The notes: a model not told the origin generated them from the letters alone. A DNA stretch of 64,000 bases from Gloeocapsa sp. PCC 7428 (GCF_000317555.1 NC_019746.1:140467-204466), one strand, 5' to 3'. Counted from the stretch's first letter, positions 1 through 10,856 are shown. A program made the numbers and translations.

Positions 1-1
1 G

Positions 2-2677
2 AACATTCCATCGGATACTTTTTTAGACTTAATTGCATCAGAACCGGCGCTAAATGACTGGTTTAAGACGACTCCAACACTGATTGAGACGTTTGAAGTT
101 CTCGCGGCTTGGCTACAGCAAGCGGCTAATCCCACACTATTACAACAACAGAGTGTAGGAAGTTTAACCCAGCTAGTCACAAAAGTTTTTCCGCAGGTCG
201 TGGTAACATCTTTAGACTTGAATCCCCGCAAGTCTAGAGGAAACCAGAATCAACAATTAGATAACAACCTCTTATGGTTAGTCAGCAATCAAAACTCGCT
301 AGAACTTCCTGTAGGTTACGTTTACGACCAACAAATTATTGCAAAACCGACAACTTTACGACTCGTAGGCTTGCCTAAAACGTTGTTAGCATCTGATTCA
401 GAAGTCGAACAAACATCTGAAGCACTAAGTGCAACTGCGGTTCATTCTATTGCCTATGCACCTCGCGAAATTCCTGAATGGGATTCCTCTGCGTCGGAAA
501 AACGGATCAAATATCCTTATGTCAAGGGAAAAGGTGATATTAATGGTGCGTTGGCGTGTTTTGAGATGCTGGCACAATATTGGGGAATGCCGTTTCGTAA
601 AGATGTTGTGCGGCGAGTATTGACGAATCAAAAGCAGCGGGTAGGGGCATTATCGCTGCTGCAATGCGGTGGTGTGACTGAGATGTTGGGAATACAAGCC
701 CAGTTAATAGAAATACCAGAAAAAGCGATCGCCCGCTTGCAAGTTCCAGCAATGATTCAATGGCGCGATAGCTTCGCTTTGATTTACTCAATCAGCGCTA
801 AAACTGTGGTAATGGGTGTTCCTGAGGTTGGAATTTTGCGTCAGCGCCCCGCCGAATTGTTTGCGGGTATCCAACCCGATGCACAAACACAACAGCGTAA
901 ATTGCCGGTTTTGATGTTGCAAACCACTCCCCAAACACCACAACGCAAGTTTGGTTTATCGTGGTTTTTGCCGTCGTTGTTTAAATACCGCCGCGTGTTA
1001 GTCGAGGTGTTTATTGCCTCATTCTTTGCTCAACTGTTTGCGCTGGTTAACCCTTTAACAACCCAAGTCATTATTGATAAGGTTATCCTGCAAAATAGCC
1101 CTGACACGTTGCAAGTCTTAGGCGTTTTCCTGATTGTGATTGCGGTTTTTGAAGCAATATTAATCAGCCTGCGAACTTATTTATTCGCTGACACTACTAA
1201 CCGCATTGATTTAGCGTTGGGTTCAGAAATTATCGATCATTTATTACGATTGCCGTTACGCTATTTTGAACGGCGACCAGTGGGTGAACTTGCAACTCGC
1301 GTTAATGAACTCGAAAATATTCGGCAATTTTTAACGGGTACAGCTTTGACGGTAGTGTTAGATGCTGTTTTTTCGGTAATCTATATTGTCGTCATGCTAA
1401 TTTATAGCTGGTTATTGACGCTTGTCGCGCTGGTAACGCTACCGCTATTTATTGGTTTAACTGCGTTTGTTTCACCAATTGTCCGGCGACAACTCCGCGA
1501 AAAAGCCGAACTCAACGCTGCGGCGCAATCACATTTGGTAGAAGTGCTATCAGGTATCCAGACGGTGAAGGCGCAAAATCTAGAGTTGCGATCGCGCTGG
1601 AAATGGCAAGAACGCTATTCGCGCTACATTAGTTCTAGCTTCAAGACTGTTTTCACTTATACAACAGCGACTTCTACTAGCACATTCTTGAACCATTTGT
1701 CAAGCTTGTTAGTGCTATGGGTTGGAGCTTATCTTGTTCTGCAAGGAGAATTAACTTTAGGACAATTAATCGCGTTTCGGATTATCGCAGGCTACGTGAC
1801 GAGTCCTTTATTACGCTTAACGCAACTGTGGCAAAACTTCCAACAAACTGCGTTGTCCCTAGAGCGATTGAGCGATATCGTCGATACACCCGTCGAAGCT
1901 GACAGCAGCGATCGCGGTAAAATTTCTTTACCCAGAATCGAAGGAAAAGTTAAGTACGAAAATCTTTCATTTCGATTCGCTCCTAACGGTCCATTACAGT
2001 TAAATAATGTCAATTTAGAATTTTCTCAAGGTTCATTCATTGGCATTGTCGGGCAAAGTGGATCGGGTAAAAGTACCTTGATGAAACTGTTATCGCGCTT
2101 GTACGACCCCGAATCCGGTCGCATACTCATCGATAACTACGATATCCACAAAGTCGAACTTTATTCGCTACGCCAACAAATCGGAATTGTGCCGCAAGAC
2201 ACGTTACTCTTTGAAGGAACCGTCCAAGAAAACATTACGCTCAATAACCCAGACGCCACCGAAGAAGAAATGATCGCAGCGGCTCGCATCGCAGTTGCCC
2301 ACGACTTTATCATGAGTCTACCAAGTGGTTATAATACCTTCTTGAGCGAACGCGGCGCTTCGTTATCAGGCGGACAACGTCAGCGGATTGCCTTAGCACG
2401 AACAATCTTGCAAAATCCAAGGCTGTTAATTCTAGACGAAGCAACAAGCGCGCTAGACTACGATTCCGAACGCCAAGTCTGTTTGAATCTCGCCGAAGCT
2501 TTTAAAGGTCGCACAGTTTTCTTTATTACTCACCGTCTAAATACAATTCGCAATGCCGATCGCATTGTTGTTATGGATCAAGGCATTGTTGCTGAACAAG
2601 GAACCCACGAAGAACTCATGCAGCTTCGAGGTAGATACTATTGCTTGTATCAACAGCAAGCATCACATCTGGAATAA
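2..2677 (+). CDS. Type I secretion ABC transporter with C39-like domain (5' partial)
   Basis: HlyB-type inner-membrane exporter that energises one-step secretion through an HlyD adaptor and a TolC-like channel. The frame stays open to the left edge of the window, so the gene begins upstream; 891 residues are visible. A GTG at 200 is only an internal codon. Numbering from base 2, a peptidase-C39-like domain spans about 167-287, a membrane domain about 333-580 and the ATPase about 630-870, with Walker A GIVGQSGSGKST (681-692), signature LSGGQ (about 788), Walker B LLILDEAT and the H-loop FFITHRL. In the C39-like domain the catalytic Cys position reads Asn (DINGALACFEML) and the usual His is missing (RDSFALIY). 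It should therefore bind rather than cleave substrate, as HlyB does. The HlyD partner follows 93 bp downstream, and two huge Calx-beta proteins nearby are likely cargo. Confidence 0.93.
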   Translation, partial: NIPSDTFLDLIASEPALNDWFKTTPTLIETFEVLAAWLQQAANPTLLQQQSVGSLTQLVTKVFPQVVVTSLDLNPRKSRGNQNQQLDNNLLWLVSNQNSLELPVGYVYDQQIIAKPTTLRLVGLPKTLLASDSEVEQTSEALSATAVHSIAYAPREIPEWDSSASEKRIKYPYVKGKGDINGALACFEMLAQYWGMPFRKDVVRRVLTNQKQRVGALSLLQCGGVTEMLGIQAQLIEIPEKAIARLQVPAMIQWRDSFALIYSISAKTVVMGVPEVGILRQRPAELFAGIQPDAQTQQRKLPVLMLQTTPQTPQRKFGLSWFLPSLFKYRRVLVEVFIASFFAQLFALVNPLTTQVIIDKVILQNSPDTLQVLGVFLIVIAVFEAILISLRTYLFADTTNRIDLALGSEIIDHLLRLPLRYFERRPVGELATRVNELENIRQFLTGTALTVVLDAVFSVIYIVVMLIYSWLLTLVALVTLPLFIGLTAFVSPIVRRQLREKAELNAAAQSHLVEVLSGIQTVKAQNLELRSRWKWQERYSRYISSSFKTVFTYTTATSTSTFLNHLSSLLVLWVGAYLVLQGELTLGQLIAFRIIAGYVTSPLLRLTQLWQNFQQTALSLERLSDIVDTPVEADSSDRGKISLPRIEGKVKYENLSFRFAPNGPLQLNNVNLEFSQGSFIGIVGQSGSGKSTLMKLLSRLYDPESGRILIDNYDIHKVELYSLRQQIGIVPQDTLLFEGTVQENITLNNPDATEEEMIAAARIAVAHDFIMSLPSGYNTFLSERGASLSGGQRQRIALARTILQNPRLLILDEATSALDYDSERQVCLNLAEAFKGRTVFFITHRLNTIRNADRIVVMDQGIVAEQGTHEELMQLRGRYYCLYQQQASHLE

Positions 2678-2770
2678 CTGAAGTTGGTAACTGGTAATTG
2701 ACCAAGAATACTATCAACAATTACCCATTACCTATTCTCCATTACCCATTACCTACTTTCCATTCACACT
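2678..2770. repeat. Heptamer repeat spacer between exporter genes
   Basis: The 93-bp gap holds GGTAACT/GGTAATT units followed by ATTACCC/ATTACCT units. These are opposite-strand forms of the same 7-bp family, so the RNA could fold on itself. No separate promoter is recognisable, so the two flanking genes are probably one operon. Confidence 0.7.
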
Positions 2771-4258
2771 ATGCTCGACCTCAGACCGAACAATCAAAAT
2801 GGTAACGGTAAAGCTGTTACTCCACCTAAAACTCCCTTTGATCAACCTGTTGTGTTACGGCGATCGCCGTTTCTCTCGCGGGCAATTATCTGGACAATCG
2901 CGGGAGTGACAACCTTCGGTTTCATTTGGGCTTGTGTTGCTAAAGTTGATGAATCAGTGATGGCAACTGGTAAACTCGCGCCGCAAGGAAGTATTAAGGA
3001 AGTCAAAGCCCCGTTGAATGGCGTTGTTAAGGAGATTCATATCGAAGACGGGCAACGCGTGAAACAAGGCGATTTACTTCTAGTCCTCGATTCGCGAACT
3101 GCGCAAGCTCAAACTACCGCACTGCAAAAAGTTAAAGCAGCATTGAGCCAAGAAAATCAGTTTTATCGCTCTGTCTTGCGGGGAGTTGCCGCAATTCCCA
3201 CAACGGTTAATGTATCTCCAGAAATCGCTGACTTGACAAAGAGTCGCTCAACATTGGTTGCGGAAAACCGTCTTTATCGTTTACAACTCGACGGTGCTGC
3301 TGATCCTAACTTAAATCCTGACGAACAACTGCGGCTAAAATCTGCATTGAGTGAAGCGGCTTCGCGCGAAGCAGCTGCACAGCTAGAAATCGAACAACTG
3401 CAACAGCAACTTGCACGAACCGAAGTTGAACTTGCAGGCGCAAAAGATATCGTGGTTGTCAACGAGCAGATTTTGCAAGATATCGAGGCAGTTGCGCGAG
3501 AAGGCGCATTGTCGCGCGTGCAGTATTTAGAACAGCGGCAGAAAGTGCGTAGCGGACAATCAGAAGTTGAACAGTTAACGAAAGAGCGATCGCGCTTGCA
3601 ATTAGCAATTAACCAAGCACGCGAGAAACTTGAAAATACGCAGGCGCTTTCGCAGCAGGATGTTTTGACAAAAATGGCAGCGAATGACCAAAAAATCGCC
3701 GAAATTGACACGCAACTCAATAAAGCGATCGTCGAAAACGAAAAACAAATTGCCGAAATCGAAAACCAACTCAGTCAAGCACAAGTGACACTGCAATATC
3801 AGCAATTACGCGCTCCAGTGGAGGGTACTGTATTCGATTTGCAAGTAACAGCGCCTGGTTTTGTTACTAACTCCGCTGAACCTTTATTAAAAATTGTTCC
3901 GAGTAACACCTTGGTAGCTGAGGTATCGATTACGAATCGAGATATTGGTTTTGTTGAAGAAGGAATGCCCGTCGATGTGCGGATAGACTCGTTTCCTTTC
4001 AGCGAATTTGGCGATATTAAGGGAGAATTAATTTCTGTTGGTTCGGATGCTTTACCTCCTGATGAAATTCGACCTTACTACACCTTTCCTGCAAAAGTTC
4101 GCATGAATCAGGAATTTTTGCAAGTTCGCGGACGCGAAATTCCATTGCAATCAGGAATGTCAATTAGTGCAAATATTAAAGTACGCGATCGCACTGTATT
4201 GAGCATCTTTACAGATCGTTTTGTCCATCACTTAGAAAGTCTCAAATTTGTCCGATAA
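2771..4258 (+). CDS. HlyD-family periplasmic adaptor of type I secretion
   Basis: Membrane fusion protein that links the ABC exporter to an outer-membrane channel. At 495 residues it is close to the usual size. A short cytoplasmic tail is followed by one membrane segment (about 33-58, around IIWTIAGVTTFGFIWACVA). A first biotinyl-lipoyl-like half follows (about 70-110, APLNGVVKEIHIEDGQRVKQG). Next is a long Glu/Gln-rich coiled coil (about 150-345), and then the second lipoyl half with a beta-barrel region (LRAPVEGTVFDLQVTAPGFV). The order lipoyl, helical hairpin, lipoyl, barrel is diagnostic. The ATG at 2771 is the first start after the repeat spacer. It pairs with the ABC protein upstream. 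No TolC homologue is in the window. Confidence 0.93.
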   Translation: MLDLRPNNQNGNGKAVTPPKTPFDQPVVLRRSPFLSRAIIWTIAGVTTFGFIWACVAKVDESVMATGKLAPQGSIKEVKAPLNGVVKEIHIEDGQRVKQGDLLLVLDSRTAQAQTTALQKVKAALSQENQFYRSVLRGVAAIPTTVNVSPEIADLTKSRSTLVAENRLYRLQLDGAADPNLNPDEQLRLKSALSEAASREAAAQLEIEQLQQQLARTEVELAGAKDIVVVNEQILQDIEAVAREGALSRVQYLEQRQKVRSGQSEVEQLTKERSRLQLAINQAREKLENTQALSQQDVLTKMAANDQKIAEIDTQLNKAIVENEKQIAEIENQLSQAQVTLQYQQLRAPVEGTVFDLQVTAPGFVTNSAEPLLKIVPSNTLVAEVSITNRDIGFVEEGMPVDVRIDSFPFSEFGDIKGELISVGSDALPPDEIRPYYTFPAKVRMNQEFLQVRGREIPLQSGMSISANIKVRDRTVLSIFTDRFVHHLESLKFVR

Positions 4259-4560
4259 GCACATTCTGTGCAACAAGGACTGATTAGAAATGAAAATTCA
4301 AAATTTGCTTGATATTTTAATACACAGAAGTACAGATGAGGTAGAAAGAGAGACAAGGAGAATTGCTTCACGCACAATTGCGTTAGCCCGTACAAAGTAT
4401 ATTTGTGTAGCGCGTGTAATGTGCGATCGCTGTTAACTAATTCTTCTATCACTTCACCAATTTGATTGCAGAAGAAAGATGAAGATGCGATTGTGTAGCG
4501 TATGCAAAGTATAATCGCTTACTCTATACAAAGTCCAATCACCTTCTTCCCTCACTCCTG
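4259..4560. other. Intergenic stretch without recognised gene
   Basis: About 300 bp between the adaptor gene and the 3' end of the pseudogene. It holds one HIP1 site and a few imperfect copies of a GTACAAAGTATA-like string. I see no convincing coding frame, RNA gene or terminator. Confidence 0.5.
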
Positions 4561-5521
4561 TTAGAGCGTGTTGGCGAGGTAATAGTAGAGATCGTCAATT
4601 ACAGCATCAGCTGCAAATAAATTTGATCTAGTCCATGTGTAACCCTCAACGAGGTAAACTTGCTCTTGCTGAACAGCTTTGAGCTTTTCCATAAAGGTCT
4701 TTGTTTTAAGCTTTCAAAAATTGCTTTACCTTCTTTACCAAAAGCTAAGAATAAAACATCATCGTCTACTTGCTCAAACCTTTCCTCAGAAATACTATAA
4801 ATTGCCCCACGGCGTGTGACAACGTTTTGCGCTTTTGGGCGTTGCAAACCCAAATCACTAAGAATAAAACCTGGAAATGTAGCTTTGGTAAAAACAGTTA
4901 GGTTAAAACTCTCACCTCTAGCCCTTCCAGTAACAGAAATTGTTTGATTGTGATAGCGATCGCCTAGTGATATTTTAATTCTTCAATTCGTTGGTAATAA
5001 TGATTTAAAGCTTGTGTTGCTTTTTCTTTTTTTCCTAATACTTCAGCAATAAAAGTGAAACCTTCTTTCCAATTCAATACTACGTCTTTAAACTGAGCTA
5101 CTACGTGAACAATTTGAGAAAGTAGGGGATAAATCTCTTCATTATATTCTGTAGTTAAAATTAAATCAGGCTTCAGTTACAAAATTCTTTCCAAGTTTGG
5201 AGATTCGCCTATACCTAATAACACGATCCCTTCCGTGTTATTCTCCGGATAGCTTTGAACGTCTGGATAGTTTGCACTCGACTGCTCAATTGAACAAGCA
5301 TTACTACCAATGGGCTTAACATCAAGATTCAGTGTATGACTAAGAATATACTGCATAAGGGTGACAACCCGTTGAGGGTTATTAGGAACACAGGTTTCTC
5401 CCATTGCGTGTTCCACAACTCGACAAGGGTTTGAGGGTGGTGCAGAAGTTAGTATATCGGTATGGTTGATCGCTGTTCCGCTACAGGCTGAGACGATTGC
5501 AACTGTAAGTATGAATAGCAA
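4561..5521 (-). pseudogene. Iron-siderophore ABC transporter substrate-binding protein, broken
   Basis: Read through its lesions, this strand encodes a FecB/FhuD-type periplasmic binding lipoprotein of about 315 residues. It has a hydrophobic leader with a lipobox-like VSAC, then VEHAMGETCVPNNPQRVVT, the family's conserved N-terminal block, and ends with YLVEGYTWTRSNLFAADAV and YYYLANTL. At least three lesions are visible. An in-frame TAA (complement of 5177-5179) follows ERIL, and the frame continues LKPDLILTTEYNEEIYP. A frameshift lies near 4970-4978, and a one-base loss in an A run near 4685-4690. The start is also eroded: only TTG is available, although an AGGAGG-like string lies upstream. 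No permease or ATPase genes accompany it. Homology to the siderophore-binding family is clear; loss of function follows from the lesions unless they are sequencing errors. Confidence 0.85.
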
Positions 5522-5604
5522 TAATCGTTATTTTACCCTCCTCAATTCTCCCTTATAAATGAGGGAAGTTGGCATCGATTGTTCCCTACCCTTGGAAAGG
5601 CAGG

Positions 5605-5943
5605 GCTGTTTAATTGTAAGAGAGGGAAAATCCTCTTTAACTGATTTGCCAGTTTCCGCTTTGCAGTGGCAATTGAGGTGAAACCCAGAGAGCGGTTCTC
5701 GATGCTCCCATGTCCACGAATGATGGCATGAAACTGCTCAGCCGTGGTCACGACACTGCTGATGTAATACTGGCGCTCTTAAACGCTTGTCCTGCTCGTA
5801 TGCCCTGGCGTTCCACGCAGATACACCGCTTGAGTTTTGTCCACTCATCGGCAAAGGCTTCCAACTGCTCAAGCACTGAGACGTGCCATTGCACGATGCG
5901 TCCATGCACAAAACTCTGGTACTTGTTGAAGGTGTTCAATTAG
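5605..5943 (-). mobile_element. ISAs1-like transposase remnant
   Basis: Two overlapping frames on the minus strand together give the C-terminal part of an ISAs1-type DDE transposase. The first (5748-5939) includes KRCICVERQGIRAG. The second (from 5751 downward) begins TTAEQFHAIIRGHGSIENR and ends FTSIATAKRKLANQLKRIF. There is a frameshift near 5750. The block normally lying between SIENR-HW and the final helix (roughly 50 residues) is deleted. The N-terminal half is absent and no terminal inverted repeats were found, so this is a dead fragment. The family assignment rests on these motifs only. Confidence 0.65.
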
Positions 5944-6004
5944 GTTCATCTTTGAGGCAAAGAGCGTACTGACTAAAGATAGTCTAATTTTTTTCCTCTC
6001 ACTT

Positions 6005-6091
6005 TGAAACAACCCTGCCCACTTGTGGGGAGCCACTGCGGCGCGGAGTTTCCGCGTCCGGAAGCAAGTGGCGTGGATTTAGGGGACTAAT
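6005..6091. repeat. Interspersed CCCCTAAATCCACGCCA repeat
   Basis: On the minus strand this reads CCCCTAAATCCACGCCACTT followed by GC-rich inverted segments and a short AAGTGGG motif. The same opening string, CCCCTAAATCCACGCCA, appears inside the coding sequence of the FAAL gene near 23621, so this is one member of a family found both between and inside genes here. Confidence 0.7.
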
Positions 6092-6193
6092 TCTTATCAT
6101 GAAGAATTTAGGAGGATTGAACACGAAAGCAATTTTTTCAACTTTTTCAACGAAAATAAGAGGTTCTCTAACGAGGTTGGTATTGCATAAATA

Positions 6194-6219
6194 AAGCGGC
6201 AACTTATAAATTGCCGCTT
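6194..6219. terminator. Hairpin 3' of the large Calx-beta gene
   Basis: Perfect 9-bp inverted repeat AAGCGGCAA / TTGCCGCTT with an 8-nt loop, about 100 bp beyond the stop of the minus-strand gene ending at 6324. There is only a weak T run, so termination is likely but not certain. Confidence 0.5.
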
Positions 6220-6270
6220 CAGTGTAATTATTTGAACAATTTGAAGTTGTGTTAGAAAAGTTGCAATCTT

Positions 6271-6316
6271 AAGAATAACCGCGATCGCACTTCAAGAATA
6301 ACCGCGATCGCACTTC
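6271..6316. repeat. 23-bp tandem duplication carrying HIP1
   Basis: Two exact consecutive copies of AAGAATAACC-GCGATCGCACTTC lie just beyond the stop codon at 6324. Each copy contains one HIP1 octamer. Confidence 0.9.
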
Positions 6317-6323
6317 CCAAATC

Positions 6324-9300
6324 TTAGGCTAGCCTTGCGTTCAAGGTATACTCACCGGTTTCGATTCCGAAGTCGGGGAACACCCAACCTGAACCACTAC
6401 CTGCTGTGAATGGGTCGTAGGAGTCGTTACCGATTTGACTAATACCGACATAGTACGTGCCTGCGTCGGCTGCGGTAAACTCAAGGTAAGGATCGTTAAA
6501 CGACGAGAACACTTCGTCGGGCGCGGCTTGGAAGTCATCAAAGTCGGTCTTCGCAAGCTCAGTACCTTCCGCATCAAACACACGTAATTGCGAGTAGGCA
6601 AGCAGCGAATCGAGCGATACCGCATCAACATCAAGTACAAGTGTTTCGCCCGCACCAAGCGTAAACGAGTAGAAATCGACATCTTCCGTCGCATCTACCG
6701 TGAGTTCATTACCCTCAGCATCTTCGGCAAAATATTGGGCGATTTCACCATCGAAGCTGACAGTAGAATTGGCGGCGGATAAACCAGTAGCGATCGCAGT
6801 GTCGATTGTATCATTTTGCTCCTCGGTTGAGGTAGGAGCCAAGCTCGGATTATCTGCAATGCTAAAGGTCACACTGCTAGCTTCGGGGTTGAGTTGATAA
6901 CCATTGCCAGCTTCTAGCGTAAAAGTAACTTCTTCCAAGCCTTCATCGATGCCATCATTGAGCACAGGTAGTTCAATACTTGCATTTTGCTCAGTGATGT
7001 TAAAGCTGAGGCTTGATAGCTGCCCGCCTCCGCCTTGAATAAAGTCACCCAAGTCGTCAGAGGTCAACGTTACGGTGATTCCTTCTTCGGGTGGTGGGGC
7101 GCTGAGGTTGAAGTTGAAAGTCGCGGTTGTGCCCTCGCTTTCGATCAAAACTTCGGGTTCTGCGGTTAAGCCGACTTGAATTTGCGACTCTGGATTATCC
7201 TTAATCGTCAGCGTTGCCGAACTTTGATTTTCGTTGACCGTGTAACCCGCACCTGGTACTACCGATAAGTTAAACTGTTCGATACCTTCGGTGATATCGG
7301 TGCTGTTGAACACTGGTACGGTAATCGTTGCCGTTTGTTCCAGCATTTGGAAGTAAAAACCACTGACTGCACCGTCAGCTGTTGCCACGCCACCGGTAAT
7401 ATCAGCATTGAAGATCGCAAGTTCATTCAAGAAATCTTGCGCACCACCGCTAACGTAGACTTGTACTCCTTCGGGTGGCGGAGGTTCCGACAGCGATAAG
7501 GTAATAGTAAAGGCAGTTTCTTCAGACTCAATGAGTTCTGTCGTATCGACTTCCAAGCTGACTTCGGGTGTAACCGTTGGTGCAGGAACTTGGTCTACGG
7601 TATCGTAGAACGTCACAGTAGAAGAATTTAATGGCGAAACAGTGTAACCGGCACTTTCTTCTAGCGAGAAAGTTGCTGTTTCGGGTCCATCGGTTTGAGC
7701 TTCTTCACTGGTTGTGGGGTTGAGCGTGATTGTCGCAAATTCTTCTTGGAGTAAGAACTTGAACCCAACTGCTTCGCCTTGAGCGTTGTAAACCGCATCG
7801 AGGAATTCACCACCTCGGCTAAATGGCTTGTTGTTGAGGTTGCCACCATAAGGAACTGTGTAGCCTTCGTCACCAACACTGCCAAAGTAATCGGTGAGAA
7901 CAATGTCACTCTTGACATAAACTTCAACTCCGCCTTCGGGAATCTCACCATCGGCTGACAGTGCAAAGCTGAGCGCAGTACCAGCACCTTCGGGTGGAGT
8001 TAAAACGATCGCTGGTGCAGCAATGCCAAAATCGAGATTGTCGAAGTCATTGTTATAAGTTCCGGCGATGGTCACTAAAGAGACTGCGGGACCTTCACCC
8101 GTACCACGCGGAATCCTTGTCGGATCTGGAATAAATGCATCTGGATTGTTCAGGCTGAGGTTAAGCGTGTATTCCCCAGATCCATATCCATCTGGGTCAG
8201 GATCGGAATTGCCTGTACCAGAGGCTGGTTTGGTAGGATCGTACTCGCCGTTGCCATAAAGGCTAACACCAACGTAATAAGTTCCGTCGCTGGGTGCCGT
8301 GAACTCGATATAAGACTCGAACCTGGAATTAAAGATCTCATTAGGTGCAGCACCGTCGTCATTGGTGGCTAACTCCCCACCAGTAGCATCAAAGACGCGC
8401 AACCAAGTATCAACTTTTCTGCCGTCTTCAAACTGATTCGAGTCAGTATTAATTTTGATTGTGTCGCCAGCTTTGAGGTTAACTTTGTAAAGGTCAACAT
8501 CTTCACTCGCGTCAACATACGTAACGCTACCATCTGCTTTTTCGTAAGAGTTATCAAACTCAAAGTCGAGTGTACTGGTAAACGATAACTCCGAGTTAAA
8601 CTGATTCAAGCGCGTATTAAAAGCGGTTTCCAGCGTGTCGTTTGGCTCCGTAACCTCGCCTGGCGGTGCTTGTCTTGGTCGATCGACAATCTGAAATGTT
8701 CCCAAATTTGCATCGGGATTTAGCTGATAACCAGGAGCATCTTGCAGTGTAAACGATGCTTCTTCTAGTCCTTCGTTTTCACCATCATTGGCAACTGGTA
8801 ACTCAATCGTTGCTTCCCTACCAGTAATTTTGAAGTCAAAGCCCGTATCGGTGACGCGGACAATTTCACCACCAGTAATCGCAATATTTGCTAAGTCAAA
8901 TTCCGATAATTGCGGTGCTGCTACAGCAACCGTTAGTCCTTCTTCGGGTGGTGTCGCACTTAGGCTAAACTTATGAACTGATACCGTGTTTCTTGACTCG
9001 ATCAGTACCGCTGGCTCAGTCTCCAAGCTTACCTGAATTTGCGAATCAGCATTATCAACGACGTTGAGCGTAATTGAACCTGCATCTTCCGCAATGTTAT
9101 AGCCTGCTGCTTCTTGTAATGCAAAGTTAAACTCTTCGATTCCCTCTAATTCGTCGTCAGCAAACGCTGGTAAAGTGATTGTTGCTGTTTGCTCAGTAAT
9201 CTTAAAGAAGAAGCCGTTAGCCGCAAAGTTCGGAGTAGGATACACGCCACCTGTTATCTCGGCATTGTAAATGTCGAACTCTCCTACGTCGTTACTATCT

Positions 9301-10856
9301 TCACTGTCGCTCTTGACGTAAACTAGCAAACCATCTTCTGGTGGAGGTTCGCTTAAGGTAAAGGTGAGTGTAGTGGTATTGCCAGTTGCTTCGTTGAGTC
9401 TGTTGTTATCAACACTGAGGCTGACTGTCGGCATTACCGTTGCCGCAGGTACTTGGTCGATTGTATTGTAGAAGGTAACAGTAGAAGTACTTGCATCGTT
9501 GCTAACGTTGTAGTCTTCACCTGCTTCTAATGTGAAAGTGGCATCAAAAGGAGCATCTTTACTACCGTCATCTTTCACTGCTAAGTTGATCAGGGCATTC
9601 GGTTGCAGAATTCTAAACTTAAAGCCAGTCGCTTCGCCTGCTTCGTTAAAGACTGCCCCGACGAATTCACCTCCAGGACTAAACGGTTCTACACCCAGAT
9701 TTGCAAAGTTGTCTCTGAAGGCAATATCGCTGTTGAGCGTGATAACTACGCCATCTTCTGGAATTTCACCTGCTACAGAGAAAACAAAGGTAAGCAACGA
9801 AGTTCCATCTTCTAGCGACTGAACAATGGCAGGAGCAACTAAGTTATCTTCGCTATCAAATGCACCCGCGATCGTGTTAAAGGAAACTGTAAGCTCATCA
9901 GATGGCGTTGGAGTTGGAGTTGGTTCGGGCGTTGGAGTTGGAGTTGGAGTTGGTTCGGGCGTTGGAGTTGGAGTTGGTTCAGGTGTTGGAGTTGGAGTTG
10001 GTTCAGGTGTTGGAGTTGGAGTTGGTTCGGGTGTTGGAGTTGGAGTTGGTTCAGGTGTTGGCGTAGGTGCTGCTTCAACTGTAATTGACACCGTTGCTGG
10101 CTCAGAATTTACTGAACCATCGTTCGCTACATAGGTAAAGGTATCGGTTCCCACAAACCCACTAGCAGCAGTATAAGTAAATGACCCATCAGCATTAAGC
10201 GTTAATGTGCCATTTTCTGTAGTTTCTACAACCGTAGCTGTTAAAGTATCACCATCGGTGTCCGTATCATTTGCCAAAACTCCTGCTTGTAGATCTACGG
10301 TTAACTCTTCACCTGCTTGTATGTTGTAGCTATCATTAATGACAACCGGAGCCGTATTAGTTGGGGTTGGTGTGGGAGTTGGAGTTGGAGTTGGTTCGGG
10401 TGTAGGCGTTGGCGTAGGTTCAGGCGTGGGAGTTGGAGTTGGTGTAGGTTCGGGTGTAGGCGTTGGCGTAGGTGTACTTTCTGCGTCTTGAATAGTGACA
10501 GTCGCTGAACTTGCATTTGGGTCAATGGTATACCCTTCGCCTGGTTGTACCGTAAACGTTATCGTCTGAGGACTATCAGCAACATCATCATCGTACACAG
10601 GTAAACTTAACGTTCCGGTTTGTGCGGTCAGTCGTACCGAAAATCCACTTGTGTCATCATTTACACTAACTAAGCGCAGATTGCTATATTGAGTTGCAAA
10701 TACATCAAACTGACCCAGCGCGTTTTCCACGGGGCTATCGATCGCAATTACCAAACCTTCTGGGGGAACTGGTTCACTCGAACTAATTGTGTAAGTGACT
10801 ATCGTCCCTTCTTCTTCTATAAGAGTTGTAGGACTAGCTGTGATGCTGATTGCCAT
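6324..10856 (-). CDS. Giant secreted Calx-beta/PPC multidomain protein with Pro-Thr linkers
   Basis: About 1510 residues from the ATG at 10856 ([18 protein letters not shown]). The frame opens further to a TTG at 10907, but the ATG start puts the first domain at the N-terminus, as in its paralogue. In order: a Calx-beta-like domain; a Pro-Thr-Glu linker; a cadherin/tandem-95-like domain ([19 protein letters not shown], then [19 protein letters not shown]); a second, longer Pro-Thr-Glu linker; then two units, each with Calx-beta-like repeats closed by a PPC-like domain ([13 protein letters not shown] and [13 protein letters not shown], each with TYYVGIS-type ends). It is acidic, nearly Cys-free and lacks a signal peptide, as expected for a type I secretion substrate. 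The exporter pair at 2-4258 is the probable route. Adhesion or surface binding of Ca2+ is inferred from the domains. Confidence 0.85.
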   Translation of the reverse strand: MAISITASPTTLIEEEGTIVTYTISSSEPVPPEGLVIAIDSPVENALGQFDVFATQYSNLRLVSVNDDTSGFSVRLTAQTGTLSLPVYDDDVADSPQTITFTVQPGEGYTIDPNASSATVTIQDAESTPTPTPTPEPTPTPTPTPEPTPTPTPEPTPTPTPTPTPTNTAPVVINDSYNIQAGEELTVDLQAGVLANDTDTDGDTLTATVVETTENGTLTLNADGSFTYTAASGFVGTDTFTYVANDGSVNSEPATVSITVEAAPTPTPEPTPTPTPEPTPTPTPEPTPTPTPEPTPTPTPEPTPTPTPTPEPTPTPTPSDELTVSFNTIAGAFDSEDNLVAPAIVQSLEDGTSLLTFVFSVAGEIPEDGVVITLNSDIAFRDNFANLGVEPFSPGGEFVGAVFNEAGEATGFKFRILQPNALINLAVKDDGSKDAPFDATFTLEAGEDYNVSNDASTSTVTFYNTIDQVPAATVMPTVSLSVDNNRLNEATGNTTTLTFTLSEPPPEDGLLVYVKSDSEDSNDVGEFDIYNAEITGGVYPTPNFAANGFFFKITEQTATITLPAFADDELEGIEEFNFALQEAAGYNIAEDAGSITLNVVDNADSQIQVSLETEPAVLIESRNTVSVHKFSLSATPPEEGLTVAVAAPQLSEFDLANIAITGGEIVRVTDTGFDFKITGREATIELPVANDGENEGLEEASFTLQDAPGYQLNPDANLGTFQIVDRPRQAPPGEVTEPNDTLETAFNTRLNQFNSELSFTSTLDFEFDNSYEKADGSVTYVDASEDVDLYKVNLKAGDTIKINTDSNQFEDGRKVDTWLRVFDATGGELATNDDGAAPNEIFNSRFESYIEFTAPSDGTYYVGVSLYGNGEYDPTKPASGTGNSDPDPDGYGSGEYTLNLSLNNPDAFIPDPTRIPRGTGEGPAVSLVTIAGTYNNDFDNLDFGIAAPAIVLTPPEGAGTALSFALSADGEIPEGGVEVYVKSDIVLTDYFGSVGDEGYTVPYGGNLNNKPFSRGGEFLDAVYNAQGEAVGFKFLLQEEFATITLNPTTSEEAQTDGPETATFSLEESAGYTVSPLNSSTVTFYDTVDQVPAPTVTPEVSLEVDTTELIESEETAFTITLSLSEPPPPEGVQVYVSGGAQDFLNELAIFNADITGGVATADGAVSGFYFQMLEQTATITVPVFNSTDITEGIEQFNLSVVPGAGYTVNENQSSATLTIKDNPESQIQVGLTAEPEVLIESEGTTATFNFNLSAPPPEEGITVTLTSDDLGDFIQGGGGQLSSLSFNITEQNASIELPVLNDGIDEGLEEVTFTLEAGNGYQLNPEASSVTFSIADNPSLAPTSTEEQNDTIDTAIATGLSAANSTVSFDGEIAQYFAEDAEGNELTVDATEDVDFYSFTLGAGETLVLDVDAVSLDSLLAYSQLRVFDAEGTELAKTDFDDFQAAPDEVFSSFNDPYLEFTAADAGTYYVGISQIGNDSYDPFTAGSGSGWVFPDFGIETGEYTLNARLA
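9905..10068. repeat. Pro-Thr-Glu linker repeat array (long)
   Basis: About 164 bp of near-perfect repeats of GTTGGAGTTGGA with GTTGGTTCGGGC/GTTCAGGT interruptions on the plus strand, encoding (TPTPEP)n on the minus strand. The mix of 18- and 24-bp periods is typical of slippage-prone linker DNA. Confidence 0.85.
10361..10477. repeat. Pro-Thr-Glu linker repeat array (short)
   Basis: A second array of the same type, with GTGTAGG/GTTGGAG units, encodes the TPTPTPEP linker before the cadherin-like domain. It is shorter and more diverged than the array near 10000. Confidence 0.8.

Noticed and set aside
200..2677. GTG at 200 as the true start of the ABC exporter
   Set aside because: The frame is open to the window edge with family-like sequence upstream, so the gene is truncated by the window rather than starting there.
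5971..5996. Small hairpin GACTA-AAGA-TAGTC followed by a T run
   Set aside because: The stem is only 5 bp and no plus-strand gene ends there, so a terminator call is not supported.
5999..6202. 67-codon minus-strand open frame
   Set aside because: Most of it is the interspersed CCCCTAAATCC repeat; no homology or start signal is seen.
9826..10134. Gly/Val-repeat open frame on the plus strand
   Set aside because: It is the complement of the Pro-Thr-Glu linker DNA of the Calx-beta gene; the regular repeats keep all frames open.
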